DNA from: Vibrio spartinae
Lineage (GTDB): Bacteria > Pseudomonadota > Gammaproteobacteria > Enterobacterales > Vibrionaceae
Assembly: GCF_024347135.1 (NCBI RefSeq)
Contig: NZ_AP024908.1
Location: forward strand, 496,001 to 560,000
Length of the DNA: 64,000 bases
Direction of reading: 5' to 3'
The notes below the pieces were generated by a model that searched no databases, was not told the origin of the DNA, and saw nothing but the letters and a program-made list of their open reading frames with translations. This document shows, piece after piece, positions 8,947 to 18,764 of this stretch (position 1 is its first letter; the number at the start of each line of letters is the position of its first letter). Both the position numbers and the translations under genes were made by a program.

Positions 8947-9954
8947 ATGGCGACGATGAAAGATATTGCCAAACGTGCTGGCGTTTCGACCTCAACGGTC
9001 AGTCATGTGATCAATAAAACTCGTTATGTGAGTGATGGCATTGCCGCCCGGATCAATCAGGCGGCGAAAGAGCTGAATTATTCGCCTTCTGCATTAGCAC
9101 GTAGTCTCAAAATGAATCGAACCAAAACGCTTGGTATGTTAGTGACGACCTCGACGAACCCGTTCTTCGGTGAAGTGGTGAAGGGTGTTGAGCGGAGTTG
9201 CTATCAAAAGGGTTACAATCTCATCTTATGTAATACCGAAGGTGATGACCATCGGATGAAAGAATCGATCAATACTTTGCTTGAGAAGCGGGTGGATGGT
9301 CTGATTTTGATGTGCTCAGCCCTTGAAGGGGAGCATATTGATGCGTTTGATCGTTTTCCGGAAGTGCCTGTGGTCGTGATGGATCGTGGCCCCGTCCATT
9401 TTGCCTGTGATAAAATTCAGGACAATTCGTTGCTCGGTGGATTGATGGCGACCAATCATCTGATTGAGTGTGGCCATCGGGAGATCGGTTGTATCACGGG
9501 GCCGTTGCAGTTGCATCAGGCTTACATGCGTTACGAAGGCTTTAAGAAAGCAATGACAGAGGCCAAACTGTCGATTAATCCGGCATGGATCGTTGAAGCC
9601 AATTTTGAGTGTGACGGTGGCGTTGATGCCTTTCAGCGTATCTGTCAGCGGGGTCAGCTACCCAGCGCTCTATTCGTCGGGAATGACATGATGGCGATGG
9701 GGGTGGTCAATGAAGCCCACGTCCGGGGCATCCGGATTCCTGAGGACTTGTCGATTATCGGTTATGATGATATCTACATTGCCAAATATATGACCCCGCC
9801 ATTAACGACCATCCACCAGCCAAAGCATCGTTTAGGAACGGCTGCGGTTGAAGCGTTGGTCAATCGTCTTGATAAACGGCAGAGTGATGCACAAGTCGTT
9901 CATCTTGAACCGACACTGGTGATTCGGGATAGTGTCCGTCAATATGTTGTTTGA
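8947..9954 (+). CDS. rbsR: ribose operon repressor, LacI family
   Basis: LacI-family repressor of the rbs operon, 335 aa (E. coli RbsR 330). The N-terminal helix-turn-helix and hinge read MKDIAKRAGVSTSTVSHVINKTRYVS and ALARSLKMNRTKTLGML. A type 1 periplasmic-binding-like ligand domain follows, with SIIGYDDIYIAKYMTPPLTTI near the C terminus. Last gene of the operon; ATG follows AAAGGAGAGATCAC. It should bind the palindrome at 3581-3596 and release it on binding ribose. No clear terminator is seen in the next 280 bp. Confidence 0.93.
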   Translation: MATMKDIAKRAGVSTSTVSHVINKTRYVSDGIAARINQAAKELNYSPSALARSLKMNRTKTLGMLVTTSTNPFFGEVVKGVERSCYQKGYNLILCNTEGDDHRMKESINTLLEKRVDGLILMCSALEGEHIDAFDRFPEVPVVVMDRGPVHFACDKIQDNSLLGGLMATNHLIECGHREIGCITGPLQLHQAYMRYEGFKKAMTEAKLSINPAWIVEANFECDGGVDAFQRICQRGQLPSALFVGNDMMAMGVVNEAHVRGIRIPEDLSIIGYDDIYIAKYMTPPLTTIHQPKHRLGTAAVEALVNRLDKRQSDAQVVHLEPTLVIRDSVRQYVV

Positions 9955-10235
9955 TTCCGAATGAAGCATTACCACCAGCCATGAACATTCAAAATATATA
10001 AAAATCATTAAATCGATTCATTGAACCTATTGTCCTCACAAATTGAACACTTCCCTTTCCAGAACTCTGATTAATGTTGCAATTTTTAACCTTTATCAAA
10101 AATAAGACAGATCGAAGGCTATAGACTGATTTTCAGAGCATTTATTTTTGCACACTGGTGATTCAAAACTATTTTATTAAGTGCAGATAAATTTAATTTT
10201 TTCATTTTTTAAATCTGATAACGGAAGTAATAACT

Positions 10236-11900
10236 ATGGGCGAAGTCGCACTCTCGATACTTGTCCTGTCCTTGGTGGCAGTGATTGGGTTGTGGTTAGG
10301 TGGCTTGAAAATCAAAGGTGTCGGGCTCGGTATTGGTGGCGTGCTGTTTGGCGGAATTTTCGTCGGGCATTTCATCAACCAGTTTGGCTGGCATCTTGAT
10401 AGTCATGCTATGCATTTTATTAAAGAATTCGGGTTGATTCTGTTTGTTTACACCATCGGGATTCAGGTCGGGCCGGGGTTTTTTGCCTCTCTGAAAAGTA
10501 GTGGTCTCAAGCTGAATGGACTGGCGGCAGGAATTGTCGTGGTTGGTGGTTTAACGGCAGTTATCCTCCATTTTATTTTCAATATTCCGCTGCATATTTT
10601 CCTCGGAATCTATTCCGGTGCGGTGACCAATACGCCTTCTTTAGCGGCCGGACAACAAATCCTGCATGAGCTGGGAGAAGTGGACAGCCAAGTCGATATG
10701 CTGGGGCTCGGTTATGCCATGGCTTATCCCTTCGGGATTATCGGGATTTTGCTGTCAATGTGGGTTATTCGGATTGTTTTTGAAATTAATGTGGATAAAG
10801 AAGCCGAGTCTTATGACAGCCGCAGTCAGGGGAGTAGCAAAGACCTGTTATCGGTCAATGTGATGATCGACAATCCGAATATGGATCAGATGAAGTTTGC
10901 TGAATTGGTCACCTTGATTGGTCAAGGGGTCGTGTGCTCCAGAATGAAGACACAGGGCAACTTGGTTGTCCCCGGTGAGGATACCACGCTCCACATCGGT
11001 GATTACCTGCATTTTGTCAGTGACCGTCAGGAACTGTTGCATAAAGCGGTCTTGATTGTCGGGCGTGAGGTTTCAGAATCGTTATCCACCAAAGGGACTG
11101 TGCTGAAAAGTGATCGGGTGGTGGTGACCAATGAGAAAGTGCTCGGTAAGCATTTGGGTGAACTGAGCCTCAAATATAAACATAATGTGGTTATTTCTCG
11201 GTTGAACCGGGCTGGTGTCGAACTGGTGGCAAACCAAGATTCGGTGCTGCAATTCGGGGATATTCTGTATATTGTCGGCCAGAAAGAAGATATTGAATAT
11301 GTCGGCAAAATGCTCGGAAATACGGCAAGTAAGCTACATCATGTGCAGATGTTGCCGATTTTTATCGGTATTGGCTTAGGTGTGTTACTGGGGTCGATTC
11401 CGTTTCAGCTGCCACATTTACCAGCGCCGTTGAAGTTGGGACTGGCCGGCGGCCCATTAATTGTTGCTATTATTCTGGCAAGAATCGGCAGTATCGGTCG
11501 GCTTTACTGGTTTATGCCGCCAAGTGCGAACCTCGCTTTACGGGAAATTGGTATTGTGCTCTTTCTGGCGGTGGTTGGGATCAGTTCCGGTGGTGATTTC
11601 TTTACCACCATTATGGATGGTGAAGGGCTGACGTGGATGGGGTACGGCATTATCATCACGCTGATCCCGTTGATCACCGTCGGGATGTTCGCTCGCTTTT
11701 TCGGTAAAGTGAACTATCTGACGATTTGCGGACTAATGGCGGGTTCGATGACCGATCCACCGGCACTGGCATTTGCCAATGCGATGCATGCGACCAGTGG
11801 CGCTTCATCACTGGCTTATGCGACGGTTTATCCGTTAGTGATGTGTTTAAGGATTCTGACACCGCAGGTGATTGCTGTGTTGCTGTGGGTGACCGGCTAG
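10236..11900 (+). CDS. yidE: YidE/AspT-family putative transporter
   Basis: Inner-membrane protein of the aspartate:alanine exchanger (AAE) superfamily; the substrate of the YidE branch is not established. 554 aa (E. coli YidE 553). Two blocks of about five hydrophobic segments (residues 1-190 and 375-554) flank two cytoplasmic RCK_C/TrkA_C-type domains (about 200-370). Conserved segments include [37 protein letters not shown] and [20 protein letters not shown] 10236 follows GGAAGTAATAACT. Monocistronic. The preceding 281-bp spacer (9955-10235) is AT-rich with no recognised site. Confidence 0.85.
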   Translation: MGEVALSILVLSLVAVIGLWLGGLKIKGVGLGIGGVLFGGIFVGHFINQFGWHLDSHAMHFIKEFGLILFVYTIGIQVGPGFFASLKSSGLKLNGLAAGIVVVGGLTAVILHFIFNIPLHIFLGIYSGAVTNTPSLAAGQQILHELGEVDSQVDMLGLGYAMAYPFGIIGILLSMWVIRIVFEINVDKEAESYDSRSQGSSKDLLSVNVMIDNPNMDQMKFAELVTLIGQGVVCSRMKTQGNLVVPGEDTTLHIGDYLHFVSDRQELLHKAVLIVGREVSESLSTKGTVLKSDRVVVTNEKVLGKHLGELSLKYKHNVVISRLNRAGVELVANQDSVLQFGDILYIVGQKEDIEYVGKMLGNTASKLHHVQMLPIFIGIGLGVLLGSIPFQLPHLPAPLKLGLAGGPLIVAIILARIGSIGRLYWFMPPSANLALREIGIVLFLAVVGISSGGDFFTTIMDGEGLTWMGYGIIITLIPLITVGMFARFFGKVNYLTICGLMAGSMTDPPALAFANAMHATSGASSLAYATVYPLVMCLRILTPQVIAVLLWVTG

Positions 11901-11935
11901 TTGATTGTCACCGAAAATATGGGTTGTCACCCACA

Positions 11936-11977
11936 TATTGATTGTTAAAAAATATTGATTGTTAAAAATATTGATGG
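11936..11977 (+). repeat. 16-17-bp tandem repeat after yidE
   Basis: TATTGATTGTTAAAAAA (11936-11952) is repeated as a 16-base copy (11953-11968) and then a partial TATTGATGG. It begins 36 bp after the yidE stop and leads into the terminator at 11991. Confidence 0.75.
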
Positions 11978-11990
11978 TGACAAGACAAAA

Positions 11991-12017
11991 AATACCGCCA
12001 ACCGGCGGTATTTTTTT
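11991..12017. terminator. bidirectional rho-independent terminator between yidE and sitD
   Basis: AATACCGCC and GGCGGTATT form a 9-bp stem around AACC, followed by TTTTT on the plus strand. The opposite flank, AAAAAA, gives a T-tract on the minus strand. It can end both the yidE transcript and the convergent sit operon. Confidence 0.9.
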
Positions 12018-12047
12018 ATGTCTGTCACTGAGTATGCAGCGCAGCGA

Positions 12048-12926
12048 TCAATGGGAGGTGCGGGTGTTTGTCTCTGGTGACGGTTCGTTGAGCATTGTCA
12101 TCCGGGTTTTTAGTTTGGTGAAGGTGAGTGCCAGCATAAAAAATGTCGCCTGAACGAGTACGATACATGCGCTGGTCGCGCCATCGATATGAAAACTAAT
12201 CAGAATCCCGAGAATGATTGCGCTCAGCGAGACACCCAATGCGATCCACATCATATAGGCGAACTGTTTGGTGAGGATAAAAGCGGTCATGCCCGGCGCC
12301 ACCAGCATCGCGACCACCATAATGACCCCGACGGCTTGAATGGTTGCGACGATGGTCAGTGACAAGAGCACCAGTAAACTGTAGTGAATCAGCACCACGG
12401 GGAGTCCGACAACACGCGCGTGGCTGCGGTCAAAGCAGTAAAGTAAGAAATCTTTCCTGAATATGACGATAATGGCAAATACAATCAAGGATAGGGTCAC
12501 GGTTTGAATGAATTCAAAATCCTGAATACCAAGCATATTGCCGAACAGAATATGTAGCAGGTGCTGATCGGTTTGTATTTTGGTGAACAGGATCAGACCC
12601 AGTGCAAACATGCCCGAATAGACAATTCCCATCACGGTATCTTCTTTGACCCGGCAATTTTCCTTGATATAGCCACTCATCAGGGCACAGGTCAGGCCGG
12701 AGATAAATGCACCGATTGGTAATGCGATCCCCAATGCGTAGGCAATTACGATGCCCGGTAATACAGCATGAGAGATCGCATCGCCCATCAGCGACCAGCC
12801 TTTCAGAACCAGATAGCACGAGAGTACAGCACAGACCGCACCCACGGCCAGACCGGCCCACAGGGCGCGCTGCATAAATTCAAACTGGAAAGGTTCACTG
12901 AACCATTGTATGAGATTATCCATCAT
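12048..12926 (-). CDS. sitD: Mn/Fe ABC transporter permease
   Basis: Second inner-membrane permease of the SitABCD/YfeABCD-type manganese and iron importer, 292 aa. About eight to nine hydrophobic segments and the family segments VLKGWSLMGDAISHAVLPG and VGVIMVVAMLVAPGMTA. It overlaps the end of sitC by 11 bp and ends the operon before the bidirectional terminator. ATG 12926 or 12923 is possible. sitC and sitD are paralogues, so they form a heterodimeric channel with the SitB ATPase. Confidence 0.9.
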   Translation of the reverse strand: MMDNLIQWFSEPFQFEFMQRALWAGLAVGAVCAVLSCYLVLKGWSLMGDAISHAVLPGIVIAYALGIALPIGAFISGLTCALMSGYIKENCRVKEDTVMGIVYSGMFALGLILFTKIQTDQHLLHILFGNMLGIQDFEFIQTVTLSLIVFAIIVIFRKDFLLYCFDRSHARVVGLPVVLIHYSLLVLLSLTIVATIQAVGVIMVVAMLVAPGMTAFILTKQFAYMMWIALGVSLSAIILGILISFHIDGATSACIVLVQATFFMLALTFTKLKTRMTMLNEPSPETNTRTSH

Positions 12927-13860
12927 AACCCCCTGAGGGAACGGTGTTGGGAGCGTGTGTCTGGTTTACGGACTTTTGGTGAAAAGTCTTCTTGTCACTC
13001 GGCTTGTCAACCGAGGTTCGATGTCTGGCATTTCTCCGGTTCGCGAGCACTCCATATTTCGGTGCAAAGACAAATGCGCAGAGAAAGATCAGGGTTTGCA
13101 GCAGTACAATCGTGCCGCCCGTTGCGCCATTGAGGTAATAACTGAGGTAGGCGCCTAAAGCGCTGGTGACAAAACCAAGCGTGATGGCAATGATTAACAG
13201 CAGGCCAAATCGGTCAGTCAGTAAATATGCTGTCGCCCCCGGTGTGATGACCATAGCGATCACCAGAATCGCTCCGACGGTTTGTAGTGAGGCAACCGTA
13301 CAGGCACTGAGAATGGTAAAGAATATGACTTTCAGAGCCGTCGGTGATAAACCAACGGATGAGGCTTGGGTTTCATCGAAGAACACCAGCATGAGATCTT
13401 TCCACAGTAATGTCAGAAGCACAAATGACACCCCGGCGATGATCAGCATTTGCATTAAATCAGACTGACTTACGGTTAAGATACTGCCGAAAATAATTCC
13501 TTCAATATTAATTGACGTTGGATTGAGTGAGATCAGCAGTAGGCCAGCGGCAAAAAAAGTGGTGAAAATGAAGCCGATAATGGCATCTTCTTTCAAATGG
13601 GAAAGTGACCGGAGCAGCGCGATCCCGAGTGAAGCCAGAAAGCCTGCGATAAATGCACCGACGGAGTAAGGCAATCCCAGCGCATAGGCGCCGGCAACAC
13701 CGGGAACCACCGAATGAGACAGCGCATCGCCGATCAGTGACCAGCCTTTGAGCATCAGGAAAGCGGATAAGAATGCACACACCGCCCCGACGATGGCACT
13801 ACTTAAAATGGCGTGCTGCATATATTGATAGTGCAACGGTTCCAGAAGTAATTCCAACAT
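12916..13860 (-). CDS. sitC: Mn/Fe ABC transporter permease
   Basis: First inner-membrane permease of the SitABCD-type metal importer, 314 aa. It has the ABC-3 permease marks LKGWSLIGDALSHSVVPGVAGAYALG and TVGAILVIAMVITPGATAYLL. The hydrophobic core ends near residue 275. The last 40 residues are polar, rich in Lys, His and Asn, and extend beyond what sitD has. Starts five bases after sitB ends and overlaps sitD, consistent with one transcript in the order sitA-B-C-D. Confidence 0.9.
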   Translation of the reverse strand: MLELLLEPLHYQYMQHAILSSAIVGAVCAFLSAFLMLKGWSLIGDALSHSVVPGVAGAYALGLPYSVGAFIAGFLASLGIALLRSLSHLKEDAIIGFIFTTFFAAGLLLISLNPTSINIEGIIFGSILTVSQSDLMQMLIIAGVSFVLLTLLWKDLMLVFFDETQASSVGLSPTALKVIFFTILSACTVASLQTVGAILVIAMVITPGATAYLLTDRFGLLLIIAITLGFVTSALGAYLSYYLNGATGGTIVLLQTLIFLCAFVFAPKYGVLANRRNARHRTSVDKPSDKKTFHQKSVNQTHAPNTVPSGGYDG

Positions 13861-13865
13861 GGCTG

Positions 13866-14765
13866 TTACCTCGAGGTTGATTGAGGTTGTTCGGGAGACT
13901 TGTTATCCCGAATCAGTGTGGCACTGTGTTGGTCTTTGCCATAAAAGACCGCGGGTTTTTCATGGTCTGAGAAAATCGTGACGGCACGTTCATCCTGATC
14001 CTGATGGAGCGTTTCACCGAGAATCCCGACGTGTTTCAGGACCCCGCCGAATGTGGCGATCAGATTTTGTTGGGTGAAGGTATCGTGAATATTGCCGGCT
14101 GCAACGATGGTTCGGTTGATAAACACCACTTCATTACAGTAATCGGGAATATTCCCCAGATTGTGTGTCGATACTAAAATCAGATGACCTTCATCTCTGA
14201 GTTCACGGAGCAGATTCATAATCGCTTCTTCGGTGGTAAAGTCGACACCGGTAAACGGTTCATCGAGTAGGATTGTCTGACTCTCCTGAGCGAGTGCCCG
14301 GGCGAGAAACACCCGTTTTTTTTGTCCGCCGGAGAGTTCTCCGATTTGACGGCTCGCCAGATTTTCAATGCCCATGCGCTGCATCGCCTGCTGAACTTTG
14401 TCTTTATCCGTCAGACTCGGGTGGCGCAAGAAATTCATAAAACCATAACGTCCTTGCATCACGACATCCCGAACCAGAATCGGAAAGTCCCAGTCGATGT
14501 CTTCACTCTGCGGCACATAAGCGACCTGATTCTGTTTGAGTGCATGTCGGATCGGGTGTTGGGATAGGCGAATCTCTCCTTGAGAGGTTTTGACCAATCC
14601 CATGATGCTTTTGAATAGCGTTGATTTACCACCGCCATTCACACCAACCAGCGCACAGATGGTGCCACCTTGCAAACTGAAGCTGACATCATGAATTGCT
14701 TTAAAACCATTATTGTAAGTAACACTTACTTGGGTTGCTTCAAGCGTGACGGGTTGATGGCTCAT
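13866..14765 (-). CDS. sitB: Mn/Fe ABC transporter ATPase
   Basis: Cytoplasmic ATPase of the metal importer, 299 aa. Walker [10 protein letters not shown] near residues 41-49, Q-loop [12 protein letters not shown], signature LSGGQKKR, Walker [13 protein letters not shown] and the switch His in STHNLG. The SEDIDWDFP sequence after the Q-loop is typical of the SitB/YfeB/MntA-type cluster. The start overlaps the sitA stop by 4 bp. The roughly 60-residue polar C-terminal tail after residue 240 is longer than the minimal ATPase fold. Confidence 0.93.
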   Translation of the reverse strand: MSHQPVTLEATQVSVTYNNGFKAIHDVSFSLQGGTICALVGVNGGGKSTLFKSIMGLVKTSQGEIRLSQHPIRHALKQNQVAYVPQSEDIDWDFPILVRDVVMQGRYGFMNFLRHPSLTDKDKVQQAMQRMGIENLASRQIGELSGGQKKRVFLARALAQESQTILLDEPFTGVDFTTEEAIMNLLRELRDEGHLILVSTHNLGNIPDYCNEVVFINRTIVAAGNIHDTFTQQNLIATFGGVLKHVGILGETLHQDQDERAVTIFSDHEKPAVFYGKDQHSATLIRDNKSPEQPQSTSR

Positions 14766-15643
14766 GATTGTAATCCTCTGACAATGGTATCGGTGGTGAC
14801 CTTGAGTAGATCAAGGTAAGTCGGAACCGGCCCGTCCCGGGTCGAGAGAGAATCCACATAAAGGATACCACCATAGGTTGCCCCGGTTTCTCTGGCCACC
14901 TGTTTGGCGGGGCGGTCAGAGATGGTGCTCTCACTGAACAGCACATGAATATGATACTGATAGATGGTATCAATTAAGGCTTTCACTTGATGCGGTGTTC
15001 CTTGTTGATCGGCATTAATCGGCCAGAGAAACGCTTCTTTTAAACCATAGTCTCTCGCCAGATAGCTGAAAGCGCCTTCACTGGTAACCAGCCAGCGTTT
15101 TTGTTCAGGGATGGCTGCCAGTTGTGTACGGATATGCTCATTCAGTTGTTTGATTTTTTTCTGATACGCTTGGGCGTTGTGATTGTATGTTGCAGCATGG
15201 CTCGGATCGTATTTCACCAGTGCCTGACGGATATTTTCTACATAGATCAATGCATTTTTCGGAGACATCCATGCATGAGGGTTGGGTTTATTTTTATACG
15301 GGCCGGTATAGATCGAGAGTGGCTGAATACCATCGCTGACGACGATGGAAGGCACGTCTTTTACATTGGAGAAAAAACGGTGGAACCACCGCTCTAGATT
15401 CAGGCCATTCCACAACACCAGATCAGCGGACTGCGCTTTGATAATATCTCTCGGTGTCGGCTGATAGTTGTGAATTTCTGCGCCGGGTTTGGTTAAAGAG
15501 ACTACCTCGGCAGCGTCTCCGGCAATATTCTGTGCCATGTCCTGAATAATGGTAAATGTTGTTACAACTTTAAACTTCGCCCAGGCCATGCCGGGTAAGA
15601 GCATCAAAGCACAATAAAATGAGGTCATTAAATATTTTTTCAT
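14762..15643 (-). CDS. sitA: Mn/Fe-binding periplasmic protein
   Basis: Cluster A-1 (TroA-type) periplasmic metal-binding protein of the importer, 293 aa. Signal peptide [22 protein letters not shown]. Candidate metal ligands are the His in [11 protein letters not shown] (near 65), the His in PNPHAWMSP (near 130), a Glu in [13 protein letters not shown] and the Asp in YVDSLS. These match the His/His/Glu/Asp set of SitA and YfeA. A longer reading frame runs up to 15811, but ATG 15643 precedes a clean signal peptide and follows AAGGTGGCGATTG. First gene of the operon, directly behind the Fur box. Confidence 0.93.
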   Translation of the reverse strand: MKKYLMTSFYCALMLLPGMAWAKFKVVTTFTIIQDMAQNIAGDAAEVVSLTKPGAEIHNYQPTPRDIIKAQSADLVLWNGLNLERWFHRFFSNVKDVPSIVVSDGIQPLSIYTGPYKNKPNPHAWMSPKNALIYVENIRQALVKYDPSHAATYNHNAQAYQKKIKQLNEHIRTQLAAIPEQKRWLVTSEGAFSYLARDYGLKEAFLWPINADQQGTPHQVKALIDTIYQYHIHVLFSESTISDRPAKQVARETGATYGGILYVDSLSTRDGPVPTYLDLLKVTTDTIVRGLQS

Positions 15644-15679
15644 ACAATCGCCACCTTCAGGCCTGATTGAAAACTCTAT

Positions 15680-15696
15680 ATGATAATAATTATCAT
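15680..15696. promoter_or_regulatory. Fur box upstream of sitA
   Basis: ATGATAATAATTATCAT contains an exact 7-1-7 Fur motif (TGATAAT-A-ATTATCA) and is palindromic apart from its centre base. It lies 37 bp upstream of the sitA start, over the expected promoter. This indicates repression by iron-loaded Fur and fits sit/yfe operons in other gammaproteobacteria. No separate MntR palindrome was recognised. Confidence 0.85.
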
Positions 15697-16173
15697 TTAT
15701 ATTTGATGAGTTGTCTACTGAGCATAGCAAAGTATTCCATCTGCCGGACCGATATCTGTGATAGGAAGAAACAATGGGGAGATTGCAACGGCGAGAGGGG
15801 GAATGGATCAAATGATTGAAATTTTGTGCATGATGGCACTGTTTTTGTATGTAATAGAGAGTCTGGTCGTTTTTAATCTTTTATTTTACATCAGATTGAA
15901 CCGGGAAATATGAAGATTCTATGACATTGATTTATAAGCTGAAAGCTAAAAATGGGCTTCATTTGAAGCAAATGGAGCCTATGCATGCAGAGCGAGCATA
16001 CCAGTGCTGGGTGATGTTCTAATAAAATGGCGTTTTATTTGTAACTTAATGAAAAATATATAAAAAACACTGTTCAGTTAACGCATGTACGCCCGAAAGT
16101 ATTTGCACCTTTCTGTGAAGTAGTTCAAAATCAAACTGTTATAGACTTCATAATAATGAAGCAAGGAGTTGAG
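15697..16173. other. 477-bp non-coding spacer with a strong stem-loop
   Basis: Divergent spacer between sitA and the MaoC-like gene, with no convincing coding sequence. At 15952-15982 two 14-base arms pair throughout (two G-T wobbles) around a 3-base AAG loop. A second hairpin, AATAAAA/TTTTATT, lies at 16021-16039. Neither has a clean T-tract terminator on the plus strand. They could be part of a small RNA or of the mRNA leader. Confidence 0.5.
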
Positions 16174-16902
16174 ATGAAAGTCGTTGAACTGTTCAAACAA
16201 CGTGGTGAAATATTAAGCAAGCAGCATGCAGAACTGATGCAGAAGATGCCGCCGGCGATGCGCGATTATTGGGAAGAATTGTTGACAAAAACGAATAACT
16301 TTCACCTGTTTTCGTGGATCAGAGATTTTCATCAACCAGCGGTGAATGAAGAAGTTAGTTTGCCGAATGATGCAGATAATGCTGCGTTAAAGCGTGAATC
16401 TGCGACCTTTGCTTATGAGTCGCTGAAGTTAACCCCGGAAGCTCAGGCTTTGTATGAAGAGCTACGGGAGAAAATTGGTGAAGTGATCCATGTTGGCGAC
16501 TGGCTGAATATTGACCAATCCCGGATTGATCAATTTGGTTCTGTGACTGAGGATACACAGTGGATTCATATGGATCCTGAGCGGGCATCCGTTGAATCAC
16601 CGTTTAAGACAACCATTGCACATGGTTTTCTGACGTTAGCATTGTTACCGAAACTGACCGATAGCGTGAATCCTGAAGTGCCGTTATTTCCGACCGCAAA
16701 AATGGTGGTGAACGTCGGTCTGAATCAGGTACGCTTTCCGTATCCGGTAAAATCGGGTGATCGTGTCCGGGCGAAAAGTATTCTGACCAAAGTCACCCCC
16801 GTGCGTAAAGGGCTGGAAATCGAGCGTGAAATTCGCGTTGAGATTGACGGTATCAGACGTCCTGGCTGTATCGTTGTGTCGGTGATTCAACTGCATTTCT
16901 GA
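16174..16902 (+). CDS. MaoC-family (R)-specific enoyl hydratase-like protein
   Basis: Hotdog-fold protein of the MaoC/NodN type, 242 aa. The catalytic region DTQWIHMDPERA followed by TIAHGFLTLALLPKL (about residues 125-158) carries the Asp and His expected of an (R)-specific enoyl-CoA hydratase. The first 90 residues are a helical extension found in the PhaJ/NodN-like group next to polyhydroxyalkanoate genes in Vibrio; no pha genes are visible here. An upstream ATG at 16156 exists, but ATG 16174 has AAGGAG five bases before it. Substrate unknown. A five-unit 17-bp repeat and a terminator follow. Confidence 0.8.
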   Translation: MKVVELFKQRGEILSKQHAELMQKMPPAMRDYWEELLTKTNNFHLFSWIRDFHQPAVNEEVSLPNDADNAALKRESATFAYESLKLTPEAQALYEELREKIGEVIHVGDWLNIDQSRIDQFGSVTEDTQWIHMDPERASVESPFKTTIAHGFLTLALLPKLTDSVNPEVPLFPTAKMVVNVGLNQVRFPYPVKSGDRVRAKSILTKVTPVRKGLEIEREIRVEIDGIRRPGCIVVSVIQLHF

Positions 16903-16911
16903 GATGGTTAC

Positions 16912-16996
16912 ATTATTTTTAAAGACATATTGTTTTTAAAGACATATTGTTTTTAAAGACATCGTGTTTTTACAGACATCGTATTTTTACAGACAT
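16912..16996 (+). repeat. 5 x 17-bp tandem repeat after the maoC-like gene
   Basis: Units at 16912, 16929, 16946, 16963 and 16980. The first three read ATTGTTTTTAAAGACAT (the first with A for G at position 4). The last two read CGTGTTTTTACAGACAT and CGTATTTTTACAGACAT. The array begins nine bases after the stop and runs into the terminator. The 17-bp period does not preserve a reading frame. Confidence 0.93.
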
Positions 16997-16998
16997 AT

Positions 16999-17030
16999 AA
17001 AAACGGGGGCTTTGATGCCTCGTTTTTTTA
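16999..17030 (+). terminator. rho-independent terminator after the maoC-like gene
   Basis: AAAACG-G-GGGC and GCCTCGTTTT pair with one bulged G and one G-T wobble around TTTGAT, followed by seven T residues. It also separates this gene from the convergent acdR. Confidence 0.8.
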
Positions 17031-17075
17031 TGCTGCGACTTGCTCTTCCTCAACCATGACAGCATATACCATGGG

Positions 17076-17540
17076 CTAGAACCGTAGCGGAGCATGGTGA
17101 ATGACTTCTTTCATGACAAAGAAGGTTCGGATCTGTCGGACACCGGGTAGGGCGATTAAGTGATTGGCATGAAGTTGATTGAAATCCGCCATATCTTGCA
17201 CCCGGACCCGAAGAAAATAATCAAATTCCCCCGCAACTAACTGGCAATCAATAATGACAGGCAGGCGAATAATTGCCGCTTCAAATTCGGCAAAGCTTTC
17301 CGGTGTTGAGCGATCCAGCACCACACCCACAGTGACCAAGGTGCCCAAATCAAGATCCTGTGGATTCACTTCTGCTCTGACTGACTGAATTGTCCCTTGC
17401 TTGAACAGGCGTTCAACACGGCGGTGACACGTCGCCGGACTAATGTTGGTTTTTTCTGCCAGAACGGCATTACTCGTTCTGCCATCTTGCTGTAACAGGC
17501 GCAGCAGTTTCAGATCGATTCGATCAAGTGATTGATTCAT
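17076..17540 (-). CDS. acdR: Lrp/AsnC-family regulator of ACC deaminase
   Basis: Lrp-type transcription factor, 154 aa from ATG 17540 (159 aa if ATG 17555 is used; neither has a clear ribosome site). N-terminal winged helix: LDRIDLKLLRLLQQDGRTSNAVLAEKTNISPATCHRRVERLF. C-terminal RAM ligand-binding domain with VAGEFDYFLRVRVQDM and LPGVRQIRTFF. It is transcribed divergently from the ACC deaminase gene, the arrangement of acdR-acdS in plant-associated Pseudomonas and Burkholderia, where AcdR activates acdS. The name rests on that context and not on sequence alone. The shared spacer 17541-17726 is AT-rich. Confidence 0.78.
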   Translation of the reverse strand: MNQSLDRIDLKLLRLLQQDGRTSNAVLAEKTNISPATCHRRVERLFKQGTIQSVRAEVNPQDLDLGTLVTVGVVLDRSTPESFAEFEAAIIRLPVIIDCQLVAGEFDYFLRVRVQDMADFNQLHANHLIALPGVRQIRTFFVMKEVIHHAPLRF

Positions 17541-17726
17541 GAAATTATCTTTCATTTTAATAGGAATATATTCATTAAAATATCTATTTATAGTACATAT
17601 GTAAAATTAATATTAAAAAAATGAAAACAAATAGAAAGCACATTTCATTTCAGATTGCGTAATCTAAATGTATATCCTTTCAAACAAGATTGATTGGTTT
17701 GGTCATCGCATATAAGGAAATTTGTC

Positions 17727-18743
17727 ATGAAATTGGAGAAGTTTGAACGTTACCCGCTTAATTTTGGTCCGACCCCGATTGAAAAACTCAGTCGCCTGAG
17801 TGAATTTCTCGGAGGCGAGGTTGAAATTTATGCAAAGCGAGAAGATTGCAACTGTGGGCTGGCTTTTGGCGGTAACAAAATTCGCAAGCTGGAATATATT
17901 GTCCCTGAGGCGCTTGCCAGTGGTGCCGATACGTTAGTCACCATCGGGGGTGTGCAATCAAACCATACCCGTCTGGTGGCTGCGACAGCGGCAAAGCTCG
18001 GTATGAAATGTCGGCTGGTTCAGGAGAGCTGGGTACCCTTTCAGGATGCGGTCTATGATCGTGTGGGGAATATCCTGATGAGTCGGGTGATGGGGGCTGA
18101 GATTGAACTTGTTGATGAAGGGTTTGATATTGGTATTCGCGAAAGTTGGGAAAATGCCATCGAAGATGTGAAAGCAAAAGGCGGTGTTCCTTATCCGATT
18201 CCTGCCGGTGCATCAGAGCATCCATATGGTGGGTTGGGGTATGTCCGGTTTGCTGAAGAAGTTCGCGAACAAGAAGCCGAAATGGGAATCAAATTCGATT
18301 ATATCGTGGTGTGTACAGTGACGGGGTCGACAATGGCCGGGATGGTTGTCGGCTTTGCGGCTGATGGCAGAGCACAGAATGTGATCGGTATTGATGCTTC
18401 AGGCACGCCGGAGAAAAATCATGGGCAGGTGTTACGGATTGCACAGCATACGGCTGATTTAGTCGAACTGGGTCAGGAAATCACAGCAGAAGATATTGTC
18501 ATCATGGACGATTATGCTTATCCGGCTTATGGCGTTCCTTCTGATGAGACCAATGATGCAATTCGAATTGCAGCGCGCACGGAAGGTATGATGACCGATC
18601 CGGTTTATGAAGGAAAATCAATGCAAGGTTTGATTGATCTGACACGTCAGGGATTCTTCCCGAAAGGTGCCAAAGTATTATATGCACACTTGGGTGGTGT
18701 ACCGGCAATTAATGCCTATAGTTATATTTATCGTAACGGCTAA
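17727..18743 (+). CDS. acdS: 1-aminocyclopropane-1-carboxylate deaminase
   Basis: PLP-dependent (fold type II) deaminase converting ACC, the plant ethylene precursor, to 2-oxobutanoate and ammonia. 338 aa, exactly the length of Pseudomonas AcdS, and colinear with it. PLP lysine K51 is in AFGGNK. Y294 and E295 are in DPVYEGK, and L322 is in YAHLGG. The E295/L322 pair is what separates true ACC deaminase from D-cysteine desulfhydrase. Other shared blocks are [40 protein letters not shown] and [15 protein letters not shown]. The usual NSGLAFGGN is NCGLAFGGN here, and Gln80 of Pseudomonas is His (QSNHTR). ATG 17727 follows AAGGAAATTTGTC. Divergent from acdR. Confidence 0.88.
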   Translation: MKLEKFERYPLNFGPTPIEKLSRLSEFLGGEVEIYAKREDCNCGLAFGGNKIRKLEYIVPEALASGADTLVTIGGVQSNHTRLVAATAAKLGMKCRLVQESWVPFQDAVYDRVGNILMSRVMGAEIELVDEGFDIGIRESWENAIEDVKAKGGVPYPIPAGASEHPYGGLGYVRFAEEVREQEAEMGIKFDYIVVCTVTGSTMAGMVVGFAADGRAQNVIGIDASGTPEKNHGQVLRIAQHTADLVELGQEITAEDIVIMDDYAYPAYGVPSDETNDAIRIAARTEGMMTDPVYEGKSMQGLIDLTRQGFFPKGAKVLYAHLGGVPAINAYSYIYRNG

Positions 18744-18764
18744 TTGACTGAAATCAATTCGCTC

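Noticed and set aside
17727..18743. D-cysteine desulfhydrase as the identity of the PLP enzyme
   Set aside because: E295 and L322 at Pseudomonas AcdS numbering and full-length colinearity favour ACC deaminase; still needs an enzyme test.
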